From positions 62,001-126,000 of the forward strand of contig VCJN01000990.1 in NCBI GenBank assembly GCA_006384855.1: 64,000 bases of DNA, read 5' to 3'. Positions 24,821-35,181 of the stretch are shown one piece after another. This stretch comes from Tetraselmis striata. Its lineage: Eukaryota > Chlorophyta > Chlorodendrophyceae > Chlorodendrales > Chlorodendraceae. The translations under genes and the position numbers were made by a program. The notes beneath the pieces are model-generated. The model did no database searches. It saw nothing but the letters and a program-made list of their open reading frames with translations, and had not been told where the DNA came from. The stretch's first letter is position 1. Every line of letters begins with the position of its first letter.

Positions 24821-25743
24821 ACACACGCACTTCTAGCGAGCCAGGCCATTTCTCGGGGGTCATTATTTATGGCTCCATTAAATTGCCACACCAAAGTTCT
24901 AGCCCGAATAGCCCTTACCCACTCTGGTGATCGGGGAACGCATGCGGTGTCTGCGAGTCTGCAACGTGCAGGGGCGGCGGTCTTGGCGGGCGTATATTTC
25001 CCTCGGCCGGCTGAACACCCGACGTCGTGTTTGTCCATGTTGCTGCCACAGAAGCAGTTTCAGCAGGCGGCTAACCCCAATGATAAGCAGCAGCAGGCGC
25101 TGCTAGAGGAGATGCGCAAGCACGTCGAGAAGGTGCGCCCCGTCGAGCCAAGCCCCCCGTGCCGGCTGGTCTTCCGCGCGCTGCGGGATTTACTGGCCAG
25201 TTTCGCGCGCTGCCGCATTTCGCATTACGCGCGAAACGCATTCGTCACCTCCGTGCCGTGTGTTTCGTGCAGCTTTCCGAGCTTCGGAAGAACGAGGACC
25301 CTAGGCTGTCCTTTTCCACTCCGGAATTCAAGAAGGCACAGCGCACGTTCACCGACAACTTCAAGGTTTTTCCTCCCCCACAACTCCGTGTTTCCTCGCT
25401 GCCACTTTATGAGCACACCGCCTGTCAATGACAATTGGGTATCCATACAGCCTAACACTGGGATGCATGCGTGCTCAAACTTCCAACAGAAAAACTTTGG
25501 CCGCCCTGTTGAGTGGGCCATGGTGAAGGAGCATGATTGGTCCATGCCCGTGCTTCGTAAGATTCCCCCGGTAGGTCCATCAGGCATCCATTCCCCCAAT
25601 CTCCGCCTCACCTCATCTTCCACCATTTCAGTGGCTTGTCATCAACATGTTTCGCTAACTTTCTTTTCGAAATGCAGCAAACGGTTGATGGCGAGCCCTG
25701 GCCTACTGACAAGGATGGCAAACCCATCATTGAAGGCAAGTGA
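24694..25743 (+). CDS. Small soluble protein, 122 residues, family not recognised
   Basis: Five phase-0 exons: 24694-24741, 25052-25132, 25273-25365, 25490-25570, 25678-25743. The product is charged, Lys/Glu/Gln-rich, with likely helix in KQFQQAANPNDKQQQALLEE and LSELRKNEDPRLSFS, then a more ordered C-terminal part with RPVEWAMVKEHDWSMPVLRK. It has no signal peptide and no membrane segment. All junctions are GT-AG, and consistent phase across five short exons supports a real gene even without a homologue in mind. Intron 1 contains C31 followed by a CA microsatellite (24777-24827). TGTAA lies 111 bp past the stop. A small accessory subunit of an organellar complex is possible, but this is a guess. 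Confidence 0.65.
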
Positions 25744-25853
25744 GAGCTCAAGTGAAAGGCTCCGTGGGCAGATTCTGCAGTTGGCGACTCCCAAGAACCC
25801 CATCGGCGCGAATTCCGAATTAGCCCAAACCCCAATGCTAGACACCGCCCCGC

Positions 25854-25858
25854 TGTAA
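25854..25858 (+). terminator. Poly(A) signal TGTAA
   Basis: TGTAA 111 bp after the stop of the small 122-residue protein gene; motif and position only. Confidence 0.45.
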
Positions 25859-27252
25859 TGATGTCATCGAATTGCAGCAACATGTTTGCCGACATTTCAA
25901 ACATCAGTGTTAACACTGGCAGACATGCCCATAGAACCAGCATGTGTGTAGTTTGGTGCCCATCGGGAGACAGTCGGCATTTCCGGCAGAGTATGGCAAG
26001 ACCAAGAGATTGCAAACATAAGCAGTCTATGTTTGCTTAATCGTGTCACATCGCTACCGCATTTTGGTTATTGTGTTCTCGTATTGCTGCGGCAGTAAAG
26101 GGTACAACTGCCTTGGCAGGGGACCGCAGGGGGATGAACCTGTAGCAGTGCAAGCAGCTGGGCTCGGGCCACGCATGCCACCAGTCTTGCCCGGCGATCT
26201 CAACATCGACAGCCCTTATTTGCATGCCCCTCTCCTCACCACATACTGGCCGCTACAAGCTGTGTCTTACAGTTAATGCATTATCAAGCATTCTTTGGTA
26301 TTCTCTGCATGTGAATATACTTTCGCCAGTGGCCAGTGCTACTGATTCGCCCTGTCAAATACGAAGCAGGCTTTCAGCTTCGTGCGTCAAGCCTTGCAGA
26401 GTCCAGAGCCCAGACCAGCCCGGGGGGTGGTTGTCAACACCCTGATCAGGAAGGCTTGTTTAACAGTGACGTACATATCTTTCACCTCCATTGTCACCTC
26501 ATTCAGCCATATACGGACTGCAGCGCCCCAGCCTCCTCCACTGCTGACAAGTACAGTACATGACAACGCATTGCATACTGAGCTGCAAGAATTGAAATTG
26601 AATTGCGACGCGCTGACTCGCTGCTCTCTGCCGCCCAAGCTGTGCTGCTCTTTGGGACTTGAGCTGCTGCATGTCACCATCTGGTAGTCTGGTGAAGGGG
26701 CGTCATTTTCTGCAGGCCGTCGCCGTGATTGCGGCAGTACATCACAGCACCAGTAGCTGCAGGCCAGGACGGGTGCAAGCGGTATCTCGCCACTGGAAGC
26801 TGGGGGAATTTCGAACATAGCCTGATTAAGTAGTCCACAAGGCGCATTGCACCTGGGACTCCCTGCTGATAGGACGAGGTAGCAGCCCGCCAGTGCGCGC
26901 CAGGCGCGCCTGGGCTGCCGGGCGGCGCGCGTTCGCCAGCAAGAGCACCGAGGGACCTTGCCGGGATCCTTGCACGGACAGCTCGTCCATATCCCGTGGT
27001 GGCCTTGGGTTGTGACCTCGGGACACGTGACATGCACCAGGTTAGGCTATGCCTGCTGAGCTATCTTCTCAGCGGCAGTAGCCGCGTCAGGCAGTGTGCC
27101 TACCGTGAATGCAATTAACCCTTACGAGGTTCGCTTACGGTGTGCATAACTTTTGCAAAGCCCAGGGCTTTATTTAAACTTCGATTCGAGCAAAACAGGC
27201 ACACGCACTTCTCTCGTCCTACTTTTTCGACATCTTTCTTGATCCGAATTGT
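25859..27252. other. Intergenic, no gene seen
   Basis: Between the small-protein gene and the GINGER-like transposon. Open frames on both strands show no domain, no consistent splice-linked frame and no codon signal. Nothing else recognised. Confidence 0.4.
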
Positions 27253-27257
27253 ATAAC

Positions 27258-27500
27258 ATATGTTAAGATCCATGTGGACATGCGGTCCATGTGCACATGG
27301 AGCGGTCCATGTGGACATGGAGCCTCCATTGACCCATGTCCACATGGCCCCGTACCATGTACACATGGAGCAATCCGGGTCATATCCGTGTGGACATAGG
27401 CCGTCTGTCGGCCCATGTCCACATGGGTCGACCCATGTTAGCACGGAACGTCTGTCGCGTCCCATGTTCAAATGGGCCGCGCTGGGCAAGCCCATCTGCA
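27258..27500 (+). repeat. Left terminal inverted repeat plus palindrome array
   Basis: The first 113 bp match the right end in inverse orientation. About ten copies of the 14-bp palindrome CCATGTNNACATGG (some degenerate) lie near 27270, 27288, 27308, 27334, 27356, 27390, 27415, 27433, 27461 and 27489. Only the outer four to five belong to the inverted repeat proper; the rest continue the array inward. Confidence 0.9.
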
Positions 27501-27805
27501 CATGGCCACGACGCACGGTGGCGGGTAAGGCGCTGTTCGGGCAGGCGCCGGATCGCGGTTACGATCCGGCCTTTGTACGGGCAGGTGCTGGTTGGCGCTG
27601 CGGCGTCCGCCATTCTGCGGACGAGCGCCGTGCCGGCGCGGGAGCTGCGATCGGGCGACAGGTACAGTCGCTATTAAAACCCCCTGCGGACAGGCCGTGC
27701 TCACTCGTCCCCACCGTATTGCACTCAATCGCAGCTGCGCAATTCCCCTCTCCGGGACCGCCTCTGCCCGGCTCTGCCCGGCTCTGCCCGGCTCCGGTCG
27801 ATACT

Positions 27806-30800
27806 ATGGCCTTAGGCAACACTGATGCTACCGCAGGCGCTGCCGCACCGGAGGATGGGCCGGCCGAAGATCAACCGGAGGTTGAGGCACCATCGGTGGT
27901 GCAGGCGCATCGCGACGTCCTCAACAAGAGACTTCGTGAGTATGTGGGGCAACGTCGAGACAACCAGACGTTGCGGACAGAGGCAGAGTACAATGAAGCC
28001 ATGCAAACCCTCCGTACCTTCGACCAAACGACGAGAGAGGTGGGGCCTTGTTCGCAGGTTGCCCCCCGATATGGGCCACAGACCTCGCGGGTAGGCGGGT
28101 TCGCGTGTTCTCACTGTACAGTCTGACGTTTAGCCGACCCGATCGCGCACCAGCCCGCTCATCCTCTACATAGTACAGTTCCCGACAGTCGACTCTTTTG
28201 CCTCGTTGTTTGCGCCTGCAGCTCCGCTGCTGGCGCCGATTCTACGGTACGGCATGCAACTGGGCGGGCACTTGCAGCCGCCGCCTGTACTGCCGCGCCG
28301 AGCCGAAATAAACTGGCGCCGCGCCTCTGCCATGTACTGAGGTGCAAAGGGCTCTTGTTGTATTGTCAAGCAGGAATGATCGCGGGCCTGGGCTACAAAG
28401 CGCCGCCCGCGGAGACTCCGATATGCTCATCCAAAAGGGGGACATAAATGTCCCTCTGGAGCAGGTGAAGCTCTCCAGTCTCGCCGGGATGGTCTTCGAA
28501 CACATCAGGGATTTGCACCTCAAAGAGGTGCACGCCAAGGTGTACCTCCCTGAGCCCTTCCATTGTCCCGCTCTGCTTGCTGCCACTGCATGTTGGCTAC
28601 GTACACACCACTAAGTTTACCCTCCCCCCATCACACCGTGCAGCTCAAGAAGCTTCACAAAATGATTCTGGGAAGGTACTGCAACATCCCCAGGCGTGTC
28701 GTCAAACTTTCCTGCGAAACATGCGTCACCTGCGCCAAGCACAGAACTACTAAGGCTAAGGCCGGTCACCGGCCGATATTGTCCAAGGGCATGTTCGGGA
28801 CCCGTGGCCAGATCGATCTCATCGACTACCAATCATCATAATACAAGGGCTACCGCTTCCTGCTCACCTACATCGATCACGGCATCAAGTTTTGCTTCTG
28901 CACTCCGATCCCCAACAAGGAGGTTTGTATGCCACAGTAGCGGGCGAGTTTGATATTTGCGCGCCTATCCAACCCCGTTGCTTCCGCCTTCCCCCTTTCT
29001 TATTTAATCTATGTATCTTATCACCCCGCCCCATCCCTGCAGAAGGATACCGTAGCAGGGAAACTGTTTCTACTCTTCTTTCTCCTTGGGCCGCCTGCCA
29101 TCCTTCAAGCTGATAATGGTAGAGAGTTCTCCGTGTTGCCGACACGCAACCGAGCAAGATAATCGGTCTCTCGGAGGAGGAAGCGAAGGAGGTTTGTGGG
29201 CCGTTGTGTAATGAATAGCATGATGCTCAACCTGCATACAAGTGCAAGTCTAAGGTATGTGCGTGTTGTGATTGCAGGTGATTCAAAGCACCAAGAAGCT
29301 CTTGCCTGCCTGCGAAATGGGAACAGGGAGAGCTTCACATAGCCCCAGCAACGGCGGCATTGAAAGATTCAACTGCACCATTGAGGAGTACATCGCACAT
29401 TGGTGTGATGAAAACAAGTTCCCCAATTGCCCTTTGACGAAAAGGAGCAGCAGGCAGAGGAGCAGGCGCGACAAGAGCAGCAGCCACAAGAGCAGGAAAA
29501 CATGGATGTCTTCAGAATGCCAGCGCCTCTTCCAGCTGGTGAATGCCCGCAAAGCCGTTGCAGTATTGTTGGCCTGCCATGCTGCGCATGTACTGCGCCA
29601 TAGCATAAAGTGCTGAGCAATGATTATATTAATGTGATTATAATCAACTCTTTAACTAATATAACAATCGATAGTAGTATTATCACTACTCTTATTAACG
29701 TATGTCAATATCATATATGTTGGGTTTTATATATGATTACTGCTGCTGCTATTGGGTTATGTATATTGGGTTATGATGTTGTACATACTGTTATATGATA
29801 ATGCCCTCTAGCCAAGGCCATACCTTTGATTGTAATGTCTCTCTCTCTCTCTCCAAATAATACTTTTTTTGTTTTCTATGTGTGTTTGCTGTATTATGTA
29901 TTTATTCTGAATACTATAATTATGTAGCAGTGCTAGCTCGTATTCCACAGCATATATATCATGAACACAGAAGCGCTAACTTGTATTTCCCTGCTCCCCG
30001 CTCCTCCGTGTACACGAAAAAGATCTGCCCATCACGTCCAGGATTAGCGTGAACGCGCAGCTCGATGAGCAGCTGCTTACTCGCAACGAGGACCAGCAGA
30101 CACTACGCGCCTACGTCCCAGACCCCAACTTGCCATGGGACCCGGACACATATTGCGCCCCATGCAAGGCTTGGTGCGATGGTGGGCATTGCAAGATTGG
30201 GATGCTTATCCCCACAGCCGGCCTTGTCAAGGGTCATCAGTGTGCGTGCGGCAAGCCCTTCTACCATGTCATATCCACAGGTAACCTGTTGTTGCTGTCA
30301 ATCTTGTCAGCATGCCCGTTATTTATGGCATGGGTGTGACTGTGTCACTCATGTGTCTTGCACGCAGGTGGAACGGATGGTGGCCACTGCAGCAACGATT
30401 GCATGGCTGCTGGGACAGTGGATGTGGTGCCTCGCTCTGAAACGACAAGCGCAGCCACCGTTGCAGCTGCCTGGTCCCGTGAGTCAGTGGGCCGTAAGAG
30501 GCAAAGGTCGCCCGAGGAGCCACCAGTGCTTCCGGCTGCAGCGGCAGAGGCTACTCCACAAGTCCTCGTGCAAGCACGCGCGGCCGTTGGCGATTGTAGT
30601 CCAGTATCTCCCTCCCAGCTGGCGAACGGTCCCGGGCGGCGCGCAATCAGGGTTCAGTGCGGTGCTGCACAGGCCAAGCAGGCTAGGGTGATGCGTGCCC
30701 GGGTCGCTGCCAAGGCCGGCCCAGCTCCAGTGGTGGGTGATGTGGTCAGAGTGCCGTTGGCAAAGGAGGACCTTGGCAAGGTGGACCCTAGATTCTTGAC

Positions 30801-31324
30801 ATGCGTGGTGAGTGAGGTGAGTTATGTTATGCTCCTCTTGTTGTATACTGATGCCAGTTGCAAGCAATGCTTGATGTGTCCTAGTGATGACGCGCACATC
30901 TTCTTTCAAATGCCCTCCCCAATCCCCTGTTTTGCAGGTCACAGAATGCAAGTCTTACAGAGTGGCTGTGGACGCAGGCGTTATCAAGACCACATATGGG
31001 CAGCAAGATATGGATCAGCTGCGCAACATTGCACCCGCGCGGGTGGGCTTGGCGGGTGTGGTGGAGAAGTGGAGCGACCAAGCATGATGAAAGAAGATCT
31101 CCCTCAGAGAAGGTGTAAGATCTGTGTCACCATTTGGGGGCCGAGGAATGATCAAATGCACATGTAAAGGGCCGCATGCCACCAATGTGTGCAGTTGCCG
31201 CAGAGCTGGTAGGATATGCAACTCTAGGTGTCACCCTGATAACAACTGCTGTCGGAACATTGAGGACCATGGTGCTGGCACTTGCGCTCAGGGAGCTGCC
31301 ACCCCAGTCCGTGTAATGAACTAA
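27806..31324 (+). pseudogene. GINGER/KRBA2-type integrase-like transposase with stop and frameshift
   Basis: Likely exons: 27806-28039; ~28373-28539; 28644-28929; 29043-~29191; 29278-~29430; ~30049-30283; ~30368-30815; ~30938-31080; ~31110-31324. An HTH/zinc-type region precedes the core (CETCVTC with C-x2-C). The DDE core is recognisable: D in GQIDLIDYQSS, D in ILQADNGREFS, E in SPSNGGIERFN. Downstream are a KRBA2-like region (GDVVRVPLAKEDLGKVDPRF) and a C-terminal CXC-type cysteine domain (CTCKG, CSCRRAGRICNSRCH). A TAA at 28839-28841 interrupts the core between the first Asp and the next strand. The frame also shifts between NGREFS and the segment KIIGLSEEEAKE, so this copy is probably inactive. 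AT-rich sequence (29610-30040) separates the integrase from the C-terminal exons. Confidence 0.8.
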
Positions 31325-31489
31325 ATTCTAGAATAAAATTAAATTAAATCGAAGTCTCGCTTTAATTTCACTCTAATTTAAAAGTTAATGGAATCTGCTA
31401 CTTAATTTGAACTTCATTGAAATCGAATTAATTTTGCCTTAAAATGCGGACAGAAACTTACCTTATCACACATGGGCTGCATAGCGTGG

Positions 31490-31740
31490 ATCCATGTGTA
31501 AATGGTCCAAGTACCGCGCTCCATGCGCACATGGGCCTGTCCGTGTGTACATGGTCGTTTGTCGAGGGCAGTCCATGTGTACATGGGTCAGCGAACGACC
31601 CGTGTTCACATGGACCGTTTCCGGTAAACTCCATGTGTACATGGTACGGGCCATGTGGACATGGGTCAATGGAGGCTCCATGTTCACATGGACCGCTCCA
31701 TGTACACATGGCCCGCATGTCCACATGGATCTTAACATAT
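31490..31740 (-). repeat. Right terminal inverted repeat plus palindrome array
   Basis: The outer 112 bp (31629-31740) are the inverse of the left end. About ten CCATGTNNACATGG palindromes or variants lie near 31491, 31522, 31540, 31572, 31600, 31631, 31650, 31678, 31698 and 31716, mirroring the left end. Confidence 0.9.
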
Positions 31741-32024
31741 ATAACCTAATTTTAGGGTTTTACATACCTACTGTTAATAAACCTACCAAGCCCTATGATT
31801 TGGTTCGATACCATTCGGATTCTGGGAGATTTTTGAAAAGTAGGACGGGCGTACATTTGCAACTGTTGGAGTGGTCGACGTTTAAACTACGTCCCCGGCC
31901 TCCGGCCTCGGTATGCTGTAAGTAATATGACAATAAGTTTGTCGCCGCAACGGTACCGTCTCGGTATTGCATGGCGAGCAGCTCAGTGGCCAGTACTCGG
32001 GGTACCGGTGTTGTAACCCAGTAT

Positions 32025-32208
32025 GATCTAAACTAGTTTATGGGGTTTCCATCCTTGACCTAACGCTTTTCAGCTACAAGTGCTGCGCAGTGGTACGGGA
32101 ACTAGTAACTGTTGTTGCGCCCTTGTTGGGTGCAGCACGAGTAGACATAAAAGCAGCCAGAACAGCTGAGCCTGCCATCTTCCAGTTTTCGCTGCGTTCC
32201 ACGTAGCG
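32025..32208 (+). repeat. Split direct repeat A1
   Basis: 184 bp starting GATCTAAACTAGTTTATGGG, 183/184 identical to A2 at 34905-35088. Confidence 0.95.
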
Positions 32209-32321
32209 ATGTAAAAACTGTCTCGTAACCCGTTGCGAGCAAGGTCACCCCAGGTTGTTCAAGACCACACCCGGCTCGCCATCCGAGTGTGATATTCTCG
32301 TCCGTACGTCCGTGCGTTACT

Positions 32322-33308
32322 ATGTCAGATGGAGAAGAACCCGTCGCTGAGCCGACGTTGCAGTCGCTGAACGCAGATATGAGGGCCCAGTCTTCATTAC
32401 TGCGAGAGCTGGCTACAGCTGTGGCACAATTGACGGCTCGTGATCGCGTTGTTGATGGAGAAGGGGCACATGGCTCCGGCTCAGGGCAGCGCTTCGCGAG
32501 ACAGCCGACAGGCAGCGGGGGAGCCGCAGAGCGCCCCGACTTGCTAGAGCTAGCCCAGAGCGGCCGTGTCGGAGCAAAATCCGTGAGTGCCGAGGATGAT
32601 TACCTCGCGGTGCCAGAGCTATTGCAGAGAGCAGAGTCTGGTTACGAGGCCGTTCGACCGGTCAGCCGAGTGCCTGGACTTTTCCCTCTGAGCACCGACC
32701 TAACGAACGAGTACCTCAAGCAGGATGACCGGCGTCTGCCGGCCCAGGAGGAGTACTTGTGGATGTCGTGTTTCGGGGCCCACATGGCCGCCCTTTTCGT
32801 GGCGCTCGACGAGCTGCTACCTTACGTCCCCGCCACTAACCAGGACTTCACCCCCTACCTCGCGAGAGCCCGGAACCACGCCGAGGCCATCGACAAGGCG
32901 TTTCGGTTTCGTCTGGCCTTCCTACGGAAGCTCAATGAGATCAAGCGTGTGCATGGTGACCAAGGTGTTCTGGATGTGCTGCGGGCCCAGCATTTTCAGC
33001 CTGCTTCGGAGCATCTGGGTTCCGCGATCTTTGGGGACCTCATGCGAGACTACGAGCGTCGTGTCTTCGAGGCGACCGTCGCCAGCAGCGCCAAGGCGAC
33101 CGCTACTTCTCGAGTGGCGGCTGCAGCTGCAGGTCGCGGGCGTGGGCGAGGACGTGGTCGCGGGTGTGGGGCGCCGTTCGTCGGAGCTGCAGGAGCCTTG
33201 CGAGGCCACCTTTCGGTGACCGCCGCAAGACGCACCCTTGCAGCTCAACGGCGGGATGAGCGCCCTGTGTCAGGACCTGACCCCCCCCACCTTACAGACT
33301 TCATTTAG
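32322..33308 (+). CDS. Gag-like protein of YR element
   Basis: ORF of 328 residues from the first ATG (MSDGEEPVAEPTLQSLNADM). It has an acidic N-terminus, a likely short coiled coil (RAQSSLLRELATAVAQLTAR), a central helical region (LWMSCFGAHMAALFVALDEL and onward) and a Gly/Arg-rich RGRGRGRGRG segment near the end, consistent with nucleic-acid binding. There is no CCHC knuckle. The Gag-like role is inferred from position and composition only. It overlaps the YR frame, which lies +1 relative to it, over 33238-33308, and the overlap contains a C8 run (33281-33288). The decayed copy at 16.8-17.5 kb encodes the same protein in pieces. Confidence 0.75.
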   Translation: MSDGEEPVAEPTLQSLNADMRAQSSLLRELATAVAQLTARDRVVDGEGAHGSGSGQRFARQPTGSGGAAERPDLLELAQSGRVGAKSVSAEDDYLAVPELLQRAESGYEAVRPVSRVPGLFPLSTDLTNEYLKQDDRRLPAQEEYLWMSCFGAHMAALFVALDELLPYVPATNQDFTPYLARARNHAEAIDKAFRFRLAFLRKLNEIKRVHGDQGVLDVLRAQHFQPASEHLGSAIFGDLMRDYERRVFEATVASSAKATATSRVAAAAAGRGRGRGRGRGCGAPFVGAAGALRGHLSVTAARRTLAAQRRDERPVSGPDPPHLTDFI

Positions 33309-34824
33309 ACCTTCCTCGGTGCGGCGCTTCTTACAGCTACAGCCGAGTGCGGCTCAACCATCCGCACACCTGCACATGGCGGCTCAACCATCCGCCTTTC
33401 TTACAACCCCATCTCTGCGTTCGTCGGTTGTTACACTACGAGTTACAACCGGTTCGCAACGACCAAGTTTCGCGCGTGTACGTTACGCACGGGACAGGCG
33501 CTATGAGCGCGAAGGGCGCGCGGGGCGGCCCGCCTACCTGAACCTAGCCCCGCAAACCCGTACTGAAGCTACTGCAAACCCGTCCAGCAACTACCGGCCA
33601 ACCGCCGGGAACCTAACCGCTGCTGCCGAGTACTTTGCGAACAGTAGCCGTGCCGGTGGCACTCTGTCAGTAAAACGACGCACTTACGTAATCGACGAGC
33701 CCGCAGCTGTCGCTCCGTGGGCTGCGTCACTGCGATCCCGACTACAGGACGCGTTCGGCTCAGACGAGCTAGGCCAGCGGACGCTCGACTTGCTCTCCAG
33801 CTCCCTCAGCGCTCAGACCCTCAAGAGCTACGCCGGCAGGTTGGCTCAGTTCGCTGAGTTCTGCCACGACTCCGAGAACATCAGCCCGCTAGAGGCGACT
33901 ACTGCTACTGTTGTTCGGTACGTTGCCTGGATCGGGGAGCGAGGGCATATCGCAGCTAAGTCGCTACAGCCCTATCTGTCGGCCATCAACACCTTCTTCG
34001 AGCTGCACAACCTCGTCCCGATCGCCAAGGACAGCCTACACCTCACTTCGGCAAGACGTGGGTTAATGTTACGTCAGCGTCGACTGGACGCTGCCCCTTT
34101 GCGTGTCCCTCTGCCTGCGGATGTAGCTTACCGCTTCGTCTCAAAGGCCGAGCTAATTGTGTCTGCTCCTTACCCAGAGTCCCACCTCGACTACCGAGCC
34201 CTCTTGGCCTCGGTTGTCAACTTCCTGTTCTTTGCCAGGGGCCTTACTGGCGTCTCCTGTCGAGTGCAAGATGTGCATGTCGACACCTACAACATCACCT
34301 TGCAGATCTACCGCGAGAAGGGTCGCGCCGGCCGGCGGGGACCTGACGACCTGCGCGTACTTCTCCTTCCAGTGTCCGAGCACCCTCGAGTGGCACGTCT
34401 CTTGCGCTACTTCATCGACAACGTCCAGTCTGTCCCCCTGGTTACTGTTGGCTTCGCTACCTCCAACTTTGGGGCTGTCAATGTGGCTGAGCAGTCGAAA
34501 CCTTGGACTGCTACTACGATGTCAGACTGGTTGTCTACAGCAGTCAACCTAGTCAACGCTGCCCCCCCTGCTGGCACTTCCTGGACTTCACACAGTCTAC
34601 GCAAGGGCGCAGCTTCTGCAGCAAACGCCATTGGAGCGCCACTGTCCCACATCCGCTACCAGGGCGGTTGGGCCACTAACTCTGATGTCGTTCTGGACTA
34701 CATCGACCCCAACGTTCTTCCTTCTCCTGGCGCGTGGTTCTTCTTTGGACACATCGCCCCCCTCCGCCACTTCCAAATCCAACAGGACTCCGCAGCGGTG
34801 GCCTTCCCAGTGCCTCCTTCATGA
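33256..34824 (+). CDS. Tyrosine recombinase/integrase of YR element
   Basis: The open frame runs from 33238; the first ATG is 33256 (522 residues), or it may be expressed by +1 frameshifting from the Gag-like ORF. An N-terminal SAM-like/core-binding domain (SAQTLKSYAGRLAQFAEFCH) is followed by the catalytic domain. Candidate catalytic residues are Arg I in FFARGLTGVSCRVQD, the hairpin Lys in YREKGRAGRRG, HxxR in SHSLRKGAASAAN, Trp in YQGGWATNSD and nucleophile Tyr in VLDYIDP, ten residues after the Trp, the usual spacing. The frame is intact and likely active. The type is closer to DIRS/Crypton-like YRs than to bacterial XerC/D. It would cut and rejoin element ends via a 3'-phosphotyrosine. 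Confidence 0.88.
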   Translation: MSALCQDLTPPTLQTSFRPSSVRRFLQLQPSAAQPSAHLHMAAQPSAFLTTPSLRSSVVTLRVTTGSQRPSFARVRYARDRRYEREGRAGRPAYLNLAPQTRTEATANPSSNYRPTAGNLTAAAEYFANSSRAGGTLSVKRRTYVIDEPAAVAPWAASLRSRLQDAFGSDELGQRTLDLLSSSLSAQTLKSYAGRLAQFAEFCHDSENISPLEATTATVVRYVAWIGERGHIAAKSLQPYLSAINTFFELHNLVPIAKDSLHLTSARRGLMLRQRRLDAAPLRVPLPADVAYRFVSKAELIVSAPYPESHLDYRALLASVVNFLFFARGLTGVSCRVQDVHVDTYNITLQIYREKGRAGRRGPDDLRVLLLPVSEHPRVARLLRYFIDNVQSVPLVTVGFATSNFGAVNVAEQSKPWTATTMSDWLSTAVNLVNAAPPAGTSWTSHSLRKGAASAANAIGAPLSHIRYQGGWATNSDVVLDYIDPNVLPSPGAWFFFGHIAPLRHFQIQQDSAAVAFPVPPS

Positions 34825-34877
34825 CTTGGCGCTACCCCTTCTCCGTCAATCCACCGCTCTCTCCGTTCGCTCAAGAC

Positions 34878-34904
34878 TGGCAAAACCAGACTCAACTTTG
34901 AAAT
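34878..34904 (+). repeat. Split direct repeat B1
   Basis: 27 bp with core CAAAACCAGACTCAACTTTG, identical to B2 at 35182-35208 and directly abutting A2. Confidence 0.9.
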
Positions 34905-35088
34905 GATCTAAACTAGTTTATGGGGTTTCCATCCTTGACCTAACGCTTTTCAGCTACAAGTGCTGCGCAGTGGTACGGGAACTAGTAACTGTTGTTGCGC
35001 CCTTGTTGGGTGCAGCACGAGTAGACATAAAAGCAGCCAGAACAGCTGAGCCTGCCATCTTCCAGTTTTCGCTGCGTTCCACGCAGCG
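34905..35088 (+). repeat. Split direct repeat A2
   Basis: 184 bp, 183/184 identical to A1; the single difference is near the inner end. Confidence 0.95.
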
Positions 35089-35181
35089 CCCCCCCTGACT
35101 CCGTTTTCCCTCCACGCTTTTCGCTAAACCTTCCTGCCAATTTCGGCTCTTGACCGTGTAAAACAGCCTGCGCGACCTTTT

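Larger units (their letters stand above)
27258..31740 (+). mobile_element. GINGER/KRBA2-type DDE DNA transposon, decayed
   Basis: A 4.48-kb element bounded by near-perfect inverted repeats (27258-27370 and 31629-31740, about four differences) and flanked by ATAAC on both sides (27253-27257 and 31741-31745), a plausible 5-bp target duplication. It encodes a spliced, retroviral-type integrase of the GINGER/KRBA2 class (separate entry). Both ends carry about ten palindromes of form CCATGTNNACATGG. An 11-bp tandem (GGCTCTGCCCG, three copies) lies just before the transposase start. The coding part has an in-frame stop and a frameshift, yet the ends remain almost identical. Confidence 0.85.

Noticed and set aside
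26387..27037. 216-codon minus-strand ORF
   Set aside because: No domain or splice partners, atypical composition; likely chance.
27258..27500. Regularly spaced palindromes resembling a CRISPR array
   Set aside because: The units are 14-bp palindromes with irregular spacing of ~18-35 bp, mirrored at the other end of a transposon, in a eukaryotic genome.
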